Shown in pieces: positions 36,479-49,000 of a stretch of 64,000 nucleotides of DNA (within the stretch, counting starts at the first letter, position 1; each line of letters opens with the position of its first letter). Under the pieces are notes generated by a model that was given only the letters and a program-made list of their open reading frames with translations, was not told the DNA's origin and searched no databases. The DNA comes from Bolinopsis microptera (taxonomy: Eukaryota > Ctenophora > Tentaculata > Lobata > Bolinopsidae): positions 17,213,058-17,277,057 of the forward strand of contig NC_087081.1 of assembly GCF_026151205.1 (NCBI RefSeq), in the 5' to 3' direction. Made by a program: the position numbers and the translations under genes.

Positions 36479-38920
36479 GGGGGGGGGGGGGGGTGTCACG
36501 TCCGTCTATGTCCGCTTGTCTCATAGAATCCAAAAAGGACAGGACATAGGCGGACATAGACGGACATAGGCGGACATAGGCGGACATAGACAGACATAGG
36601 CGGACATAGGCGGACATAGGCGGACATTAATGGAAACCTAAATTGCTAAATAAAATGTTCAATTTTTGCTGTTATAGGGGGATCATGTTTTTTGTCCGTT
36701 CGGTACCCTATATTTTCAAAACGGACAAAAAATAGAGCGGACAAAAATGGACAAAAACGGACAAAAATGGAAATAACATTTAGATGCTTCCTCCTCCTAC
36801 TCTTCCTCCTCCTCCTCCTGGGTCTTCCTGATCTTCCTCAGTCCTCTTCCTCCTCCCCTCCTCAGTCCTCCTCCTACTCCTCCTCCTCGTCCTCAGTCCT
36901 CCTCATCAGTCCTCAACAGTCCTCCTCCTCCCCAGTCCTCCTCCTCCTCCTGAGTCCTCCTCTTGGGTCCTCCTCCTGGGTCCTCCTCCTCCTCTTCCTC
37001 CTCAGTCCTCAGTCCTCCTCAGTCCTCCTCCTCATCCTTCTCCTCAGTCCTCCATTCTCCTCCTCAGTCCTCTCCCAGTCCCCATCCTCCTCCTGATCCT
37101 ATTCAGTCCTCCTCCTCCTCCTCCTCCTCAGTCCTCCTTCTTCTCAGTCCTCCTGAGTCCTCCTCCTCCTGAGTCCTCCTCCTCCTCTTCCCTCTCAGTC
37201 ATCCTCCTCAGCCATCCTCCTCAGTCCTCCTCAGTCCTCCTCCTCAATCCTCCTCCTCCTGGGTCCTCCTCCTCCTCTTCATCCTCCTCCTCTTCCTCCT
37301 CGGTCCTCAGTCCTCCTCCTCCTGGGTCCTCCTCTTCATCCTTCTCATCAGTCCTCCTCCCCAGTCCTCTCCCAGTCCCCCTCTTTCTCCTCCTCCTATT
37401 CAGTCCTCCTCCTCCTCCTCAGTTCTCCTCAGTCCTCCTTCTCATTTCTCCTAAGTCCTCCTCCTGAGTCCTCCTCCTCCTCTTCCTCCTGAGTCCTCCT
37501 CCTGAGTCCTCCTCCTCCCTCTCAGTCATCCTCCTCAGTCATCCTCCTCAGCCATCCTCCCCAGCCATCCTCCTCAGTCCTCCTCCTTCTCAGTCCTCCT
37601 CAGCCGTCCTCCTCAGTCCTCCTCCTCCTCCTCCTCCTGAGTCCTCCTCCTCCTCCTCCTCTTCCCTCTCAGTCATCCTCCTCAGCCATCCTCCTCAGTC
37701 CTCCTCAGTCCTCCTCTTCCTGGGTCCTCCTCCTCCTCGGTCCTCAGTCCTCCTCCTCTTGGGTCCTCCTCTTCATCCTTCTCATCAGTCCTCCTCCTCC
37801 CCAGTCCTCTCCCAGTCCCCCTCCTTCTCCTCCTCCTATTCAGTCCTCCTCCTCCTCCTCCTCCTCCTCCTCAGTTCTCCTCAGTCCTCCTTCTCATGTC
37901 TCCTAAGTCCTCCTCCTGAGTCCTCCTCCTCCTCTTCCTCCTGAGTCCTCCTCCTGAGTCCTCCTCCTCCTCCCTCTCAGTCATCCTCCTCAGTCATCCT
38001 CCTCAGCCATCCTCCCCAGCCATCCTCCTCATCCATCCTCCTCAGTCCTCCTCCTCCTCCTGGGTCCTCCTCCTCCTGGGTCCTCCTGGGTCTTCCTGAT
38101 CCTCCCCAGTCCTCTTCCTCCTCCCCTCCTCAGTCCTCCTCCTACTCCTCCTCCTCGTCCTCAGTCCTCTTCATCAGTCCTCAACAGTTCTCCTCCTCCC
38201 CAGTCCTCCTCCTCCTGGGGCCTTTTCCTGGGTCCTCCTCCTGGGTCCTCCTCCTCCTGGGTCCTCCTCCTCCTCAGTCCTTCTCCTCCTCAGTCCTTCT
38301 CCTCCTCCTCCTCAGTCCTCTTCCTCCTCTTCCTCCTCCTCCCTCTCTGTCATCCTCCTCAGCCATCCTCCTCAGCCATCCTCCTCAGTCCTCCTCCTTC
38401 TCAGTCCTCCTCAGTCCTCCTGAGTCCTCCTCCTCCTCAGTCATCCTCCTCAGTTATCCTCCTCCTCCTCCTAGGTCCTCCTTCTGGGTCCTCCTCCTCC
38501 TCCTCCTGGGTCTTCCTGATCCTTCTCCTCCCTCTCAGTCATCCTCCTCAGCCATCCTCCTCAGTCATCCTCCTCAGCCATCCTCCTCAGCCATCCTCCT
38601 CAGCCATCCTCCTCAGCCATCCTCCTCAGTACTCTTCGGTACTCTTCAGTACTCTTCAGTACTCTTCAGTCCTCAAAATGTTTGTCCGCTAATGTCCACC
38701 AATGTCCGCTAATGTCGACCAAAGTCCGTCCAAGTCCGCCAATGTCCGTCCGGGTCCGCCAATGTCCGTCCGAGTCCGCCAATGTCCGTCCGAGTCCGCC
38801 AATGTCCGTCCGTGTCCGCCAATGTCCCAAAAAACACGTCCGTTGTCTCATAGAATCCAAAAAGGACAGGACATAGGCGGACATAGACGGACATGACACC
38901 CCCCCCCCCCCCCCCCCCCC
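36479..38920. mobile_element. 2.44 kb element with poly-G/poly-C inverted ends and 6-bp target duplication
   Basis: The left end is 15 G then TGTCACGTCCGTCTATGTCC; the right end is the complement of TGTCATGTCCGTCTATGTCC followed by 22 C. ATTAAA stands directly outside both ends (36473-36478 and 38921-38926). A 50-base segment (TCTCATAGAATCCAAAAAGG onward) occurs in the same orientation near both ends (about 36510 and 38845). The interior is a roughly 1.9 kb CCTCCTCAGT minisatellite (36785-38680) plus GGACA and TCCGCCAATG repeats. No protein is encoded; Ser/Pro-rich frames are artefacts. It reads as a non-autonomous transposon of an unnamed family. Confidence 0.72.
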
Positions 38921-38999
38921 ATTAAACTACGTATCAATTCATTAATTAGTTATTTCATTTCATGTTATTCAAATTATTTCTATTGATAATTATTTTTCT

Positions 39000-39770
39000 T
39001 CAGGAAAACAAGGTCTGCTCCAGGTTTACTTTTGAGGTATTGTGATAACTATTTTATTATTCCTGCGTTGTTAGATCTTTTACATTAAAGCTTTTTAAAC
39101 GAGGTTTTCAATTTGGACAAAACTCTGACGAAGCCAAGTGATTAAGGTTTTTCAAATCGGTCGGTGGTAAGTGGTTTAATTAATGGTTTTGTACTGCAAA
39201 TGTGATATTAAAGTGACTCACTTTTTGTCCCTCTCTCACACTCTCTCTCTCACTTTCTCTCCCCATTTACATCTCCCTAATTACTGCTTTGTACATAATT
39301 AGGTAATTTGGCAGTGGAGCCTATTAAGTATTACTATTGGATACTTGTATTACGTGATGGGCGCTTAAAATTAAATTTACTCTAACTGAGCGAGTTTATA
39401 CTTTTGCACAATTTTAACTTTTGCACCGTTTATACTTTTGCAATTCAACTGCGATAGTAAAGTCCCGGCCGTAGCCACGGGTTACACTAGTTTCATCATA
39501 TTCACAAACATTACGATCAAAGTATAATACCCTTTCAGTCAAAACTCTGAGAATATTGGTTTCACAACACGGAATGAGTGAGTTAATTAAATTGGCTTGT
39601 TGCCATGTCCAGGTCCTGCTAGTTGACATCATGCTGGTTCATGTTAACAGATTATGGCGAGATTCTGGTGAGTGCTCTTCAAATAGACACATCTGCTAAA
39701 TCTCTATTCATACTCTTAAATTAATTCTGTGGCTTTTTTGTTTGATATTATATTATGTATATATACAGAT
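39000..39770. other. No gene recognised
   Basis: AT-rich sequence. A minus-strand open frame of 72 residues (39414-39632) has no recognised similarity. Confidence 0.4.
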
Positions 39771-39772
39771 TA

Positions 39773-40450
39773 CAGGGTGGCCCAGAAGTAACTGCCAACA
39801 TGCAATCCTTTAATAACTCATGTAATTCGTGTCAGAATTGCACAACAATTTCAGAGAATATAGATACCGTATAAGTCGAACTTAGATTTCCTAAAAGTCT
39901 CGTAAAATTTCATTGATTAGAGAGGGTGTGGCACGCCACCCCCTTTTTTTCACTATTGTTACCATAAAGTAAGAACGCTTTCAGCTAGAACGACACGAGC
40001 AGTGCCCAGGACTCGAATTGTGCGCCGGAGATTGGATATCAGCGTTGTGCGTCTTGGGTTAAGCCAGACTTATGGATTAATACATTCTATAGGATGCAGC
40101 GCCTTATTAACTCTAAAAACTAATCGGCACGGCTGTGAGCGATGATATAATTGGACGCAACATCAACCTCTCTCTGATCTATAGACCGGCGTTTTGGATG
40201 ATTTATCACAACTATTGAAAAAACAAAAACAGACGACCGTGGTTACTTCGAGATTCTATGAAGAAGTTTTGACTCATGAGTTGCACACACGCCGAATCAT
40301 GTGATTAGTGAACCCAGAAAATTCGCAATATTTAAACTATGCCAAACTGTGCACTCTCAGTTTGCCAGTATTACCGCAGTCGGCTGCTTCACGGTGGTTT
40401 TAGCGTAAGGGAAGCGAAGGGAAGGCACAGTAAGGAATGTGTGGAACTAA
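39773..40450 (+). mobile_element. Possible degenerate mariner-like element (5' part)
   Basis: TA followed by CAGGGTGGCCCAGAAGTA resembles the terminal inverted repeat of mariner-type elements. Downstream, at about 40003-40080, a frame with RRRLDISVVRLGLSQTYGL recalls a helix-turn-helix of such transposases, but stops follow. No matching right end was seen. Confidence 0.35.
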
Positions 40451-41800
40451 AAATAGTGCTGTTATGATAGTAATTTCGCTTTTAGATTATTGTAATAAAC
40501 TATTTATAACTTGTACATGATAATGATATTAATTTTAAAGATATTAATTATAAAAGACTATGAGTTTATGACTATGATTAAGTTTTTGGAAATAAACGAT
40601 CGTTATTTCAGAATCGTAATTTGAACTATTGGATTACAAACTTCGGCAGCAAAACAAAGGATCGTGGAGTGGCTTGCGTAGAGAATAATGCAAAAACTGC
40701 AAAATTTTCTGTGGTTAACGCCCCGACTGCGGCTCAGTGTTCATAAAAAAATTTAGACTAAAACACATGCGTTGTCCAACAGTGGGGTTTGATCAGTGCG
40801 TTGATTATAAATCTTGGCTTCGAGCGGCTGATTAATGAGTAAATACGATAATAGGAATTTTTGTATATTTTATATATTTTGTATATTATGTACGCGTCAA
40901 GCACAATTTAATCAATATGCTGATTTCCATGCCAGGTACATGTTTACCTTGGGTATATTAGCAATTTTAGACAACTGTGTAAACTCTCAATTTTAAATTG
41001 AGCACACCTTATATAATACCTGGAAGCTTTTCCATCACCGAGATAATCTTTTTACTGTAAGAAGGAGGAAGTTGGCAGCGTTCTTCTATGATTTGTCTTT
41101 ATCTCAGACAAGGGGCAAATTTCATAATGTAACTCAATTGAATCCGATTCTCTAAAGGCTCGTGAGTGAGTTTTTCTGCCTCCATAGCTACTGGAATGTA
41201 ATGTTCAAACGTTTATACAATGAAATCACAAAAAAGAATACCGGGGGTTTTTACCGTAAGAGGGAATTATACCCGTCGCCATTCCACGTTTTGTAAAGTT
41301 TCCAGGAGGAAGCGCAAGAACTCACCAAGGAGCGAATGGCGGGTCCATTTTTATTATAATGGAAAGGAATATTCAGGAAATTGCGAATACCAGTTATCCC
41401 AAAATCTTAGTTGCTTCGTGCGCACTTAAACGCACTTTTAAACCGACGCACTTTCGCACGAAAACTTTTTTACAAACGCACTTTTAAATCTGTTGCTAAC
41501 AAATCAGTGACCGTGGGACGGAAAAAGTGGAGAAAAACTTGTACTTACCACGGTAATCTTGCGGCAATATCGTGCATCTGAATAAGACTGGTTGCAGCTG
41601 CACGTGGTAGTTCTCTTTTACACCCCTTAGTAAGATGTAGGGAATGAAGAATTTTGACATTTTTTTATTCGTAAAACCTCGTATGTAAAGGCAGACACAC
41701 GTTACCGCACTTAAACGCACGAAAAAATTTCACGAACCAAACGCACTTTTTCTTGGAAAAGTAACGCACGAAACCAACATGTCCCAATTGAATATGTCTA
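40450..41800. other. No gene recognised
   Basis: AT-rich sequence with short unsupported open frames (41220-41429 plus, 41496-41720 minus) and repeated AACGCAC words at 41430-41770. Confidence 0.4.
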
Positions 41801-42020
41801 GAAGCCTCTCACTCCACCAGCTGGGTTCTGTGTCGCAAACAACATGAAATGAGGGTGGCTTTTACAGGTATCTGAGTTCTGCGATGAAAGCTCCTCTATT
41901 GTCTTCGGGTCTTGTCATCGATTCCAAGAACGTCAGTTGGTGCCAGGTTGCAACTCGTCAGGATCAACCAGTGTCCGGCTCTCATTGCTTCCACAGAGAC
42001 TGTCATGAGGAAAGAAATGT
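41800..42020 (-). pseudogene. Decayed midasin-like AAA ATPase fragment
   Basis: On the minus strand several frames read in turn: VEAMRAGHWLIL, NLAPTDVL, DNRGAFIAE and HPHFMLFATQNPAGG. This is the order of the Walker B and sensor region of a midasin (MDN1)-type AAA module (GHWxxLDELNLAPTDVLxALN...DNRELxIPETQ...HPxFxLFATQNP). At least one base is lost and one gained around the Walker B acidic pair, and more shifts and a stop follow, so it cannot be translated as one piece. RNF213 is a less likely source. Indels could in principle be sequencing errors. Confidence 0.55.
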
Positions 42021-42830
42021 CGGAAAATCTGTCCATAAAAGTATCTATTGTCGAAATAGCTTATTTATAATTTGGAAAAAAGTAATATGTAGAGCTTCCC
42101 AACTTCTTTAAAGAACGAAGTTTGTCGTTCTCCCGCACTGATAACTACCCACGTATCCTGTAGGTTCCGTGTGTTCGTGGTTTTATTAATCGGTAAACTG
42201 TTGTCCCAGCTATACCGGCCAGGTACTTACCAACAGACGTCTTCCTGTGATTTAGAGTTATGATATACTTCCTTTACAGTTCTACAACTAGGTGAGACCG
42301 CAAGATCAAAGATAAATTAATTGACGTCGGATATGAAACTGCAGTATTGAACTTATAAGGGTAAACTCGTAACTCTACTGAAGTGTACTGACCTGGCGCT
42401 GGTAGGACCCTGCAGTATACAGGGTACTCAGCGAGCTCTCAGCACGTGCTAGGTCGTGCAGGTTCTCCTTTACAGTTTGAGTAAGGATTTAACCTGGCGT
42501 TGTGTGACCGGTTCAGGTCCCCCCTCTCTCAATCCAGTACCCTTCTAACGCTAACACTTTGTTGAGGGTGAGGCTTGGTTCGTGGTTTCGAAATTTGTAT
42601 TAATCCTGGGAGTCATGGGCCAAGTTCATGAATATTGGTAAAAGAACGTAGAACTCTAAGTGAAGATATAAATTAAATCGATTTACCAGTACAAGTATGT
42701 AATTTTGTTTGTTTAACTAATTATATAAGCAGTGGCTCTATTGTTTATCTATTTATCAATAGAAATATTTCAAAGCATAAACCACGTTGGAATGTTAAAG
42801 AATGTTAAAAGCAGGGTGTTACCATGGTTA

Positions 42831-42911
42831 CCCCCCCCCCCCCCCCTTAAAGAATGTTACCATGGTTACGCGAGAAAGAATGTTAAAATCAGGGTGAACC
42901 CCCCCCCCCTT
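42831..42911. repeat. Two poly-C runs within a duplicated AAAGAATGTTA segment
   Basis: C runs at about 42831-42846 and 42900-42909, each near AAAGAATGTTA and ACGCGAGAAA words that also repeat, so the block is a diverged tandem duplication with C runs. Confidence 0.8.
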
Positions 42912-43010
42912 GAAGAATGATACGCGAGAAATTGTTTTTTAAATTATCAAGAAAACTTAACCTTTGATAACAATCTTATATACTGTACTAAACTCTCCAC
43001 AATATCTCAC

Positions 43011-46000
43011 CTAGGCTCAGGAAATTGTGGGAGTACTTCTCCGGGAGCAGCGGCTAAAACAAAGGCTCTGCGTCGAGTCTGTGCCACCCCGTAACATCCT
43101 GCCTGTAGCACGCCAAACGTGCACTGGTACCTGGTAACACGTGATCAGTAAACCAGTAACACGTGATCAGTAAACCAGTAACACGTGATCAGTAAACCAG
43201 TAACACGTGATCAGTAAACCAGTAACACGTGATCAGTAAACCAGTAACAAGTGATCAGTAAACCAGTAACACGTGATCAGTAAACCAGTAACACGTGATC
43301 AGTAAACCAGTAACACGTGATCAGTAAACCAGTAACACGTGATCAGTAAACCAGTAACACGTGATCAGTAAACCAGTAACACGTGATCAGTAAACTAGTA
43401 ACACGTGATCAGTAAACCAGTAACACGTGATCAGTAAACCAGTAACACGTGATCAGTAAACCAGTAACACGTGATCAGTAAACCAGTAACACGTGATCAG
43501 TAAACCAGTAACACGTGATCAGTAAACCAGTAACACGTGATCAGTAAACCAGTAACACGTGATCAGTAAACCAGTAACACGTGATCAGTAAACCAGTAAC
43601 ACGTGATCAGTAAACCAGTAACACGTGATCAGTAAACCAGTAACACGTGATCAGTAAACCAGTAACACGTGATCAGTAAACCAGTAACACGTGATCAGTA
43701 AACCAGTAACACGTGATCAGTAAACCAGTAACACGTGATCAGTAAACCAGTAACACGTGATCAGTAAACCAGTAACACGTGATCAGTAAACCAGTAACAC
43801 GTGATCAGTAAACCAGTAACACGTGATCAGTAAACCAGTAACACGTGATCAGTAAACCAGTAACACGTGATCAGTAAACCAGTAACACGTGATCAGTAAA
43901 CCAGTAACACGTGATCAGTAAACCAGTAACACGTGATCAGTAAACCAGTAACACGTGATCAGTAAACCAGTAACACGTGATCAGTAAACCAGTAACACGT
44001 GACCAGTAACACGTGATCAGTAAACCAGTAACACGTGATCAGTAAACCAGTAACACGTGATCAGTAAACCAGTAACACGTGATCAGTAAACCAGTAACAC
44101 GTGATCAGTAAACCAGTAACACGTGATCAGTAAAACAGTAACACGTGATCAGTAACACGTGTAACTCACCCCATATTTACGAGTGAAGATAGGCACAGTT
44201 TCAGCACCATGTTCTTCTTGTAAGATACGAAGTTGCGCACGTTTTCAAGCAGAAAGTAGCGTGGCCTGTAAAACTCGCCTGAAAATAAAGTTGTGTAGCG
44301 TGGCCTGTAAAACTCACCTGAAAATAAAGTTGTGTACAATGAGTTCAGGTTCACGTACCTTTGCGAACTTTCTATTTCTATTCGTTTGTAATGGTAGTAA
44401 ATTATGTTTAAAAACAGGCTAGAAAGCGCTTTTCCCTTTTTACCCGTGAAATTTCTCAACTAAATCTAGGCATTACCGGGAGGAACTTACAATAGCTGAG
44501 GTAGGAGGAACTTACAATAGCTGAGGTAGGAGGAAATAAGGCTGTTTTTAAACATGCTGTATTCCCGCGCGTTAAATCTGTTCATCCCACTGAAGCCCTG
44601 AAGAACAGAATTATATTATATAGTAGAATTATCAAAAACAATATTTTTATCTTATAATGCTGCGTTTTAGTGCAAAATTCAAAACATTTTTAGCAGGGTC
44701 GCTTTTTTCACTGTTATCTTTTACATTGAGTCAAGTGAACCGTCGAATCAAATTGTAATGATGTTTGTTTGGTTGTCCTCTATAATATATATATTCTATA
44801 TATATAGAGGGTTGTCCTCTTAAATAAACCTGACAGGGTGGACCCCCACATAAGAGTTCCACTTCACCCTTCTGTGGTATCTGCTGACCCAGTTTGTTAG
44901 TAGGGACCCCATCTATTGCCATCTTCAACACCGCGTTACAATCCTGTTAAACACGTGATATTAAACACGTGATATTAAACACGTGTGATATTAAACACGT
45001 GATATTAAACACGTGATATTAAACACGAGATATTAAACACGTGATATTAAACACGTGATATTAAACACGTGTGATATTAAACACGTGATATTAAACACGT
45101 GATATTAAACACGTGATATTAAACACGTGATATTAAACACGTGACAAGAGATTTTTATAATCTCAGGAAATAGTGATCGTGTAACTTATAACCTCTCCTA
45201 TTTCAATGACCATAGTACACCCTTTACGAGGTGCCACTATTAAGTACAGTAATCTGTTCTGGGTGATTCCAGTTTAAACAGATGAGGTGCAACAAAAAAC
45301 TATGGATCTAGACCAGTAAAGGTCGATAAATAACTACCAGGTTCGAGGGGCCAGCTACCCTTCAACCTTAAAATAGCTACTGAAACATCAATGAATAACC
45401 AAAAGTGGAGTGACTCTCGGAGTTCAAGGAGGGGTGTAGCCAGGATGAAGTGCTCTGGGCAAAGCCGCAAGGACCCCAGTGTGCAGATGAGAACAAAGAA
45501 GTCGCCTAATTTCAACAGTGTTATTAGTTCACAGCATATCACTCATGTGGACCCGGAGAAGGGGAGAGCACTCCCATGCAACTTTATCAAACACAGCATT
45601 AATGTGGGAACGTGGAATGTGTTATCATTGGAGAGCAGTTCCTCAAAGCTGTATGAATTGTCACAGAATATGTCAGCATATAAAATGGATGTCTTGGGGC
45701 TGACAGAGACGCACAGACCCGGCACTGGTGAGGTTACCTTGGATGATGGGTCCCTCTTTATTAACTCAGGAAGAAGTGATGGGTACAGACGACAAGGGGT
45801 TGGTTTAGTCCTCTCGAAGAAGACTAAAAATTCATTGATTTCATACAGTCCGATATCAGAACGTATTCTTGCAGCGAGGCTGCACAGTCGACATATCAAC
45901 ATTTCGATTGTGATAGCTTATGCTCCAACTGAGGATGCAGCAGTCGGAGTAAAGGATGACTTTTATCAGCAGCTATCTGGGGCATTTGATGAACTACCAG

Positions 46001-49000
46001 CTCATGACGTGAAGTTTTTACTTGGAGATCTAAATGCTCGCATTGGCCAAGATAACTCAGCTTGGTCCGGTGTGATTGGTAAGCATTCCCTTCACGTTTC
46101 ATCAAATGACAACGGCCTTCGACTATTAGATTTCTGTGCATTGCATCAACTGACAATCGGTGGGACGCTTTTCCAGCATCGTGATATTCATAAAGGAAGT
46201 TGGAAGTCTCCAGATGGCCGCACAGTAAATCAGATTGACCATGTCTGTATTTCTACCAAGTGGAGTCACTCTCTACTTGACGTAAGATCATGCAGGGGTG
46301 CAGACATTGGCTCCGATCATTATTTGGTTCGGGGTCAATTTAGAGTCAAACTTATGGCAGTTCAAAAAATGAACGCCTCTCGTAGGAAATCTCCAGCAAT
46401 TGAGAATCTTAGAGATCAGTCCAAGGTTGAAGAGTACTGCATTGCTCTTCAAAATCGTTTTAGCTGCCTACCAATGGAGGAGAATCTTGATGGAGAATGG
46501 ACATTAGTTAAGGATACTATTAAAGAAGTGTCTATGGAGGTACTGGGTGAGCGCCCCCGGCGCAGAAAGCAGCAGCATTTGTCTCAGGAGACAAAAAGCC
46601 TTATTGCAGAACGCAGTAAGATTAAACAGATGGCGCCTAGTGACAAAAACAATAGGAGCGAGTATTCTCGGGCCAACAAACTTGTCAAAAAGAGCTGCAG
46701 GAAAGACGACGAGAATTGGGCTCTTAGAGTTGCAGCAGATCTGGAAACAGCTGCTGTCCATGGCCGGCAAAGGGAAGTCTGGCAACGGATAAAAACACTG
46801 TCCGGTAAGAAGAATCGAAAATCAACTGCTGTAAGAGACAAATCCGGGAAGTTGATTGCTGATCCCTCTGCTCAGAGAGAGAGATGGGGAGAACATTTTT
46901 CGGAGCTATTAAACCCTCCTCCCACGAATGCGGATCTGTCTGACCTGGACCATCTTGAAGTGGTTCCATGCTTTCCGTATCTTGGTGATGGTGATGGTCC
47001 ACCCACTGGACTTGAGATTTTAAACTGTCTCAAAAAATTGAAGAACCACAAAAGTGCTGGGATTGACGAAATCTCTAATGAGCAGTTAAAGTATGGGGCA
47101 AGCGGTCTTGTGGATAGGATGGAGAAATTGTTCTCTAAAGTTTGGAATTCAGAAGCAGTGCCTGACGACTGGTTGAAAGGCATCGTGATAATTGTACCAA
47201 AGAAGGGTGATACCTCTCATTGCTCCAATAATAGGGGGATCACTTTAAGATCTACAGCATCGAAACTGTATCAAATCATCATTTTACAACGCATGAGTGA
47301 CGGTTTAGAAAGTTTGCTACGAGACAATCAGTGTGGGTTCAGAAAGAACAGATCATGCATTGATCAGATTTATTCACTCCGCACTATTATACATAACTGC
47401 ATTGAATATAATCTCCCCCTGTATGTTAATTTTGTGGACTTCAAGGCAGCTTTTGATTCTATCGACAGGAATTATATTTGGAAAGCTTTCAGTCATTATG
47501 GCCTGCCATGTAAATACATTCGAATAATACAGGCATTCTTTAATGGAACTGTCAGTGCTGTTAGACACAATGGTGAACTATCAGAATGGTTTGAAGTAAG
47601 TTCAGGCAGTGGCCAAGGAGACATTCAGGGTCCCCCACTTTTTAATGTCTGCCTCAATGTGGCTGCTGAGAGAACAGAAAGCAACAAAGTGGTGTCCCAC
47701 GGAGCGGTTCTTCAAAGATCTATCAGTCCGCTTGTTGATGATATCACTGTGTTAGATACAGACTATGCAGATGACATGGCTGTACTGGATAACAGCGAGG
47801 AAGGTCTTCAAGAAACAACTGACCTTTTGTGTATGTATGGTGCCCAGGGAGGTCTCAGAATCAATGGTAAAAAGACTGAGGCTATGGTCATTGGTAAAGC
47901 AACCTCTCAACGGCCATACACGAAAGAAGCCACAGTGAACATCACTGTTGAAGACACGCCAGTGCAGCAAGTTAGTGACTTTACGTACTTAGGTACAATT
48001 ATTTCCAGCGACGGTACTATCGACCGTGAGCTGTCAGCTAGGATTCAGAAAGCTTCCGGAGCCTTCAATCAACTGAGTAATATATGGAAAAACCGCAACA
48101 TCCAGTCTTATACAAAGATCAGGATTTATAAGGCAGCAGTTTTGACAATATTGTTATATGGTAGTGAGGTTTGGAACACAACCAAAAAGCAGCTACATCG
48201 CTTTGAGGTGTTCCATCAGCGTTGCTTGAGGAGAATACTTAGGATAAGATGGCTCGATCGGGTTAGAAACACTGAAGTGCTGGAGCGTGCAAAGATAAAT
48301 CCAGTAGAGACGTTCATAGGAGCAAACCGCCTGCGTTGGTTTGGCCATGTCACCAGAATGCCAGACACTAGGCTTCCTAAGTACCTGCTTAACTGGACCC
48401 CTGCGCATGGGAGAAGATCTAGGGGCCGTCCAAGAAAGAACTGGATGAAATGTTTGCTGGAAGATGCTGCAGCGTTTACAGGAAACACTGACATAGACCT
48501 AGAAGGAGCGAGCGAGATGGCTAGTGACCGAAAACTTTGGAGGGAGATGATACGTCACAAACGGGAGTTCATTGGTGCAGGCCACTCGAATGATTGAGGA
48601 GACCTAATCAAGTACAAGTAAGTAAGATATTAAACACGTGATATTAAACACGTGATATTAAACACGTGATATTAAACACGTGATATTAAACACGTGATAT
48701 TAAACACGTGATATTAAACACGTGATATTAAACACGTGATATTAAACACGTGATATTAATCAGAAACTTTAACATTTATAATATAACTCATCCAGGTATC
48801 GTTAATTAGGCTCACTAAACACCAACCTCATTGAAAACCTCAGCTTTAGGGTTGTTCAGCTTGTACGCCTGGGCAGCCTCGCTGAAGAACTCAATAGCCC
48901 AGCAAGATTCTGCTACCCCAGCCTGAAATAGAAAATTATCGCTGGAACCTTTTTTGCAGAAATTACACGCATCCAACTAAAATGAAGGTCATTACAGTGG

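Noticed and set aside
36692-37944. Ser/Pro-rich open frames
   Set aside because: Translations of the TCCTCC minisatellite inside the mobile element.
38666-38899. Short open frames on both strands
   Set aside because: They translate TCCGCCAATG repeats within the mobile element.
42394-42470. Possible minus-strand exon continuing DNMT1
   Set aside because: It has a donor and an open frame, but lacks a pyrimidine tract, meets a stop in the phase required by the upstream exon, and shows no DNMT1 motif.
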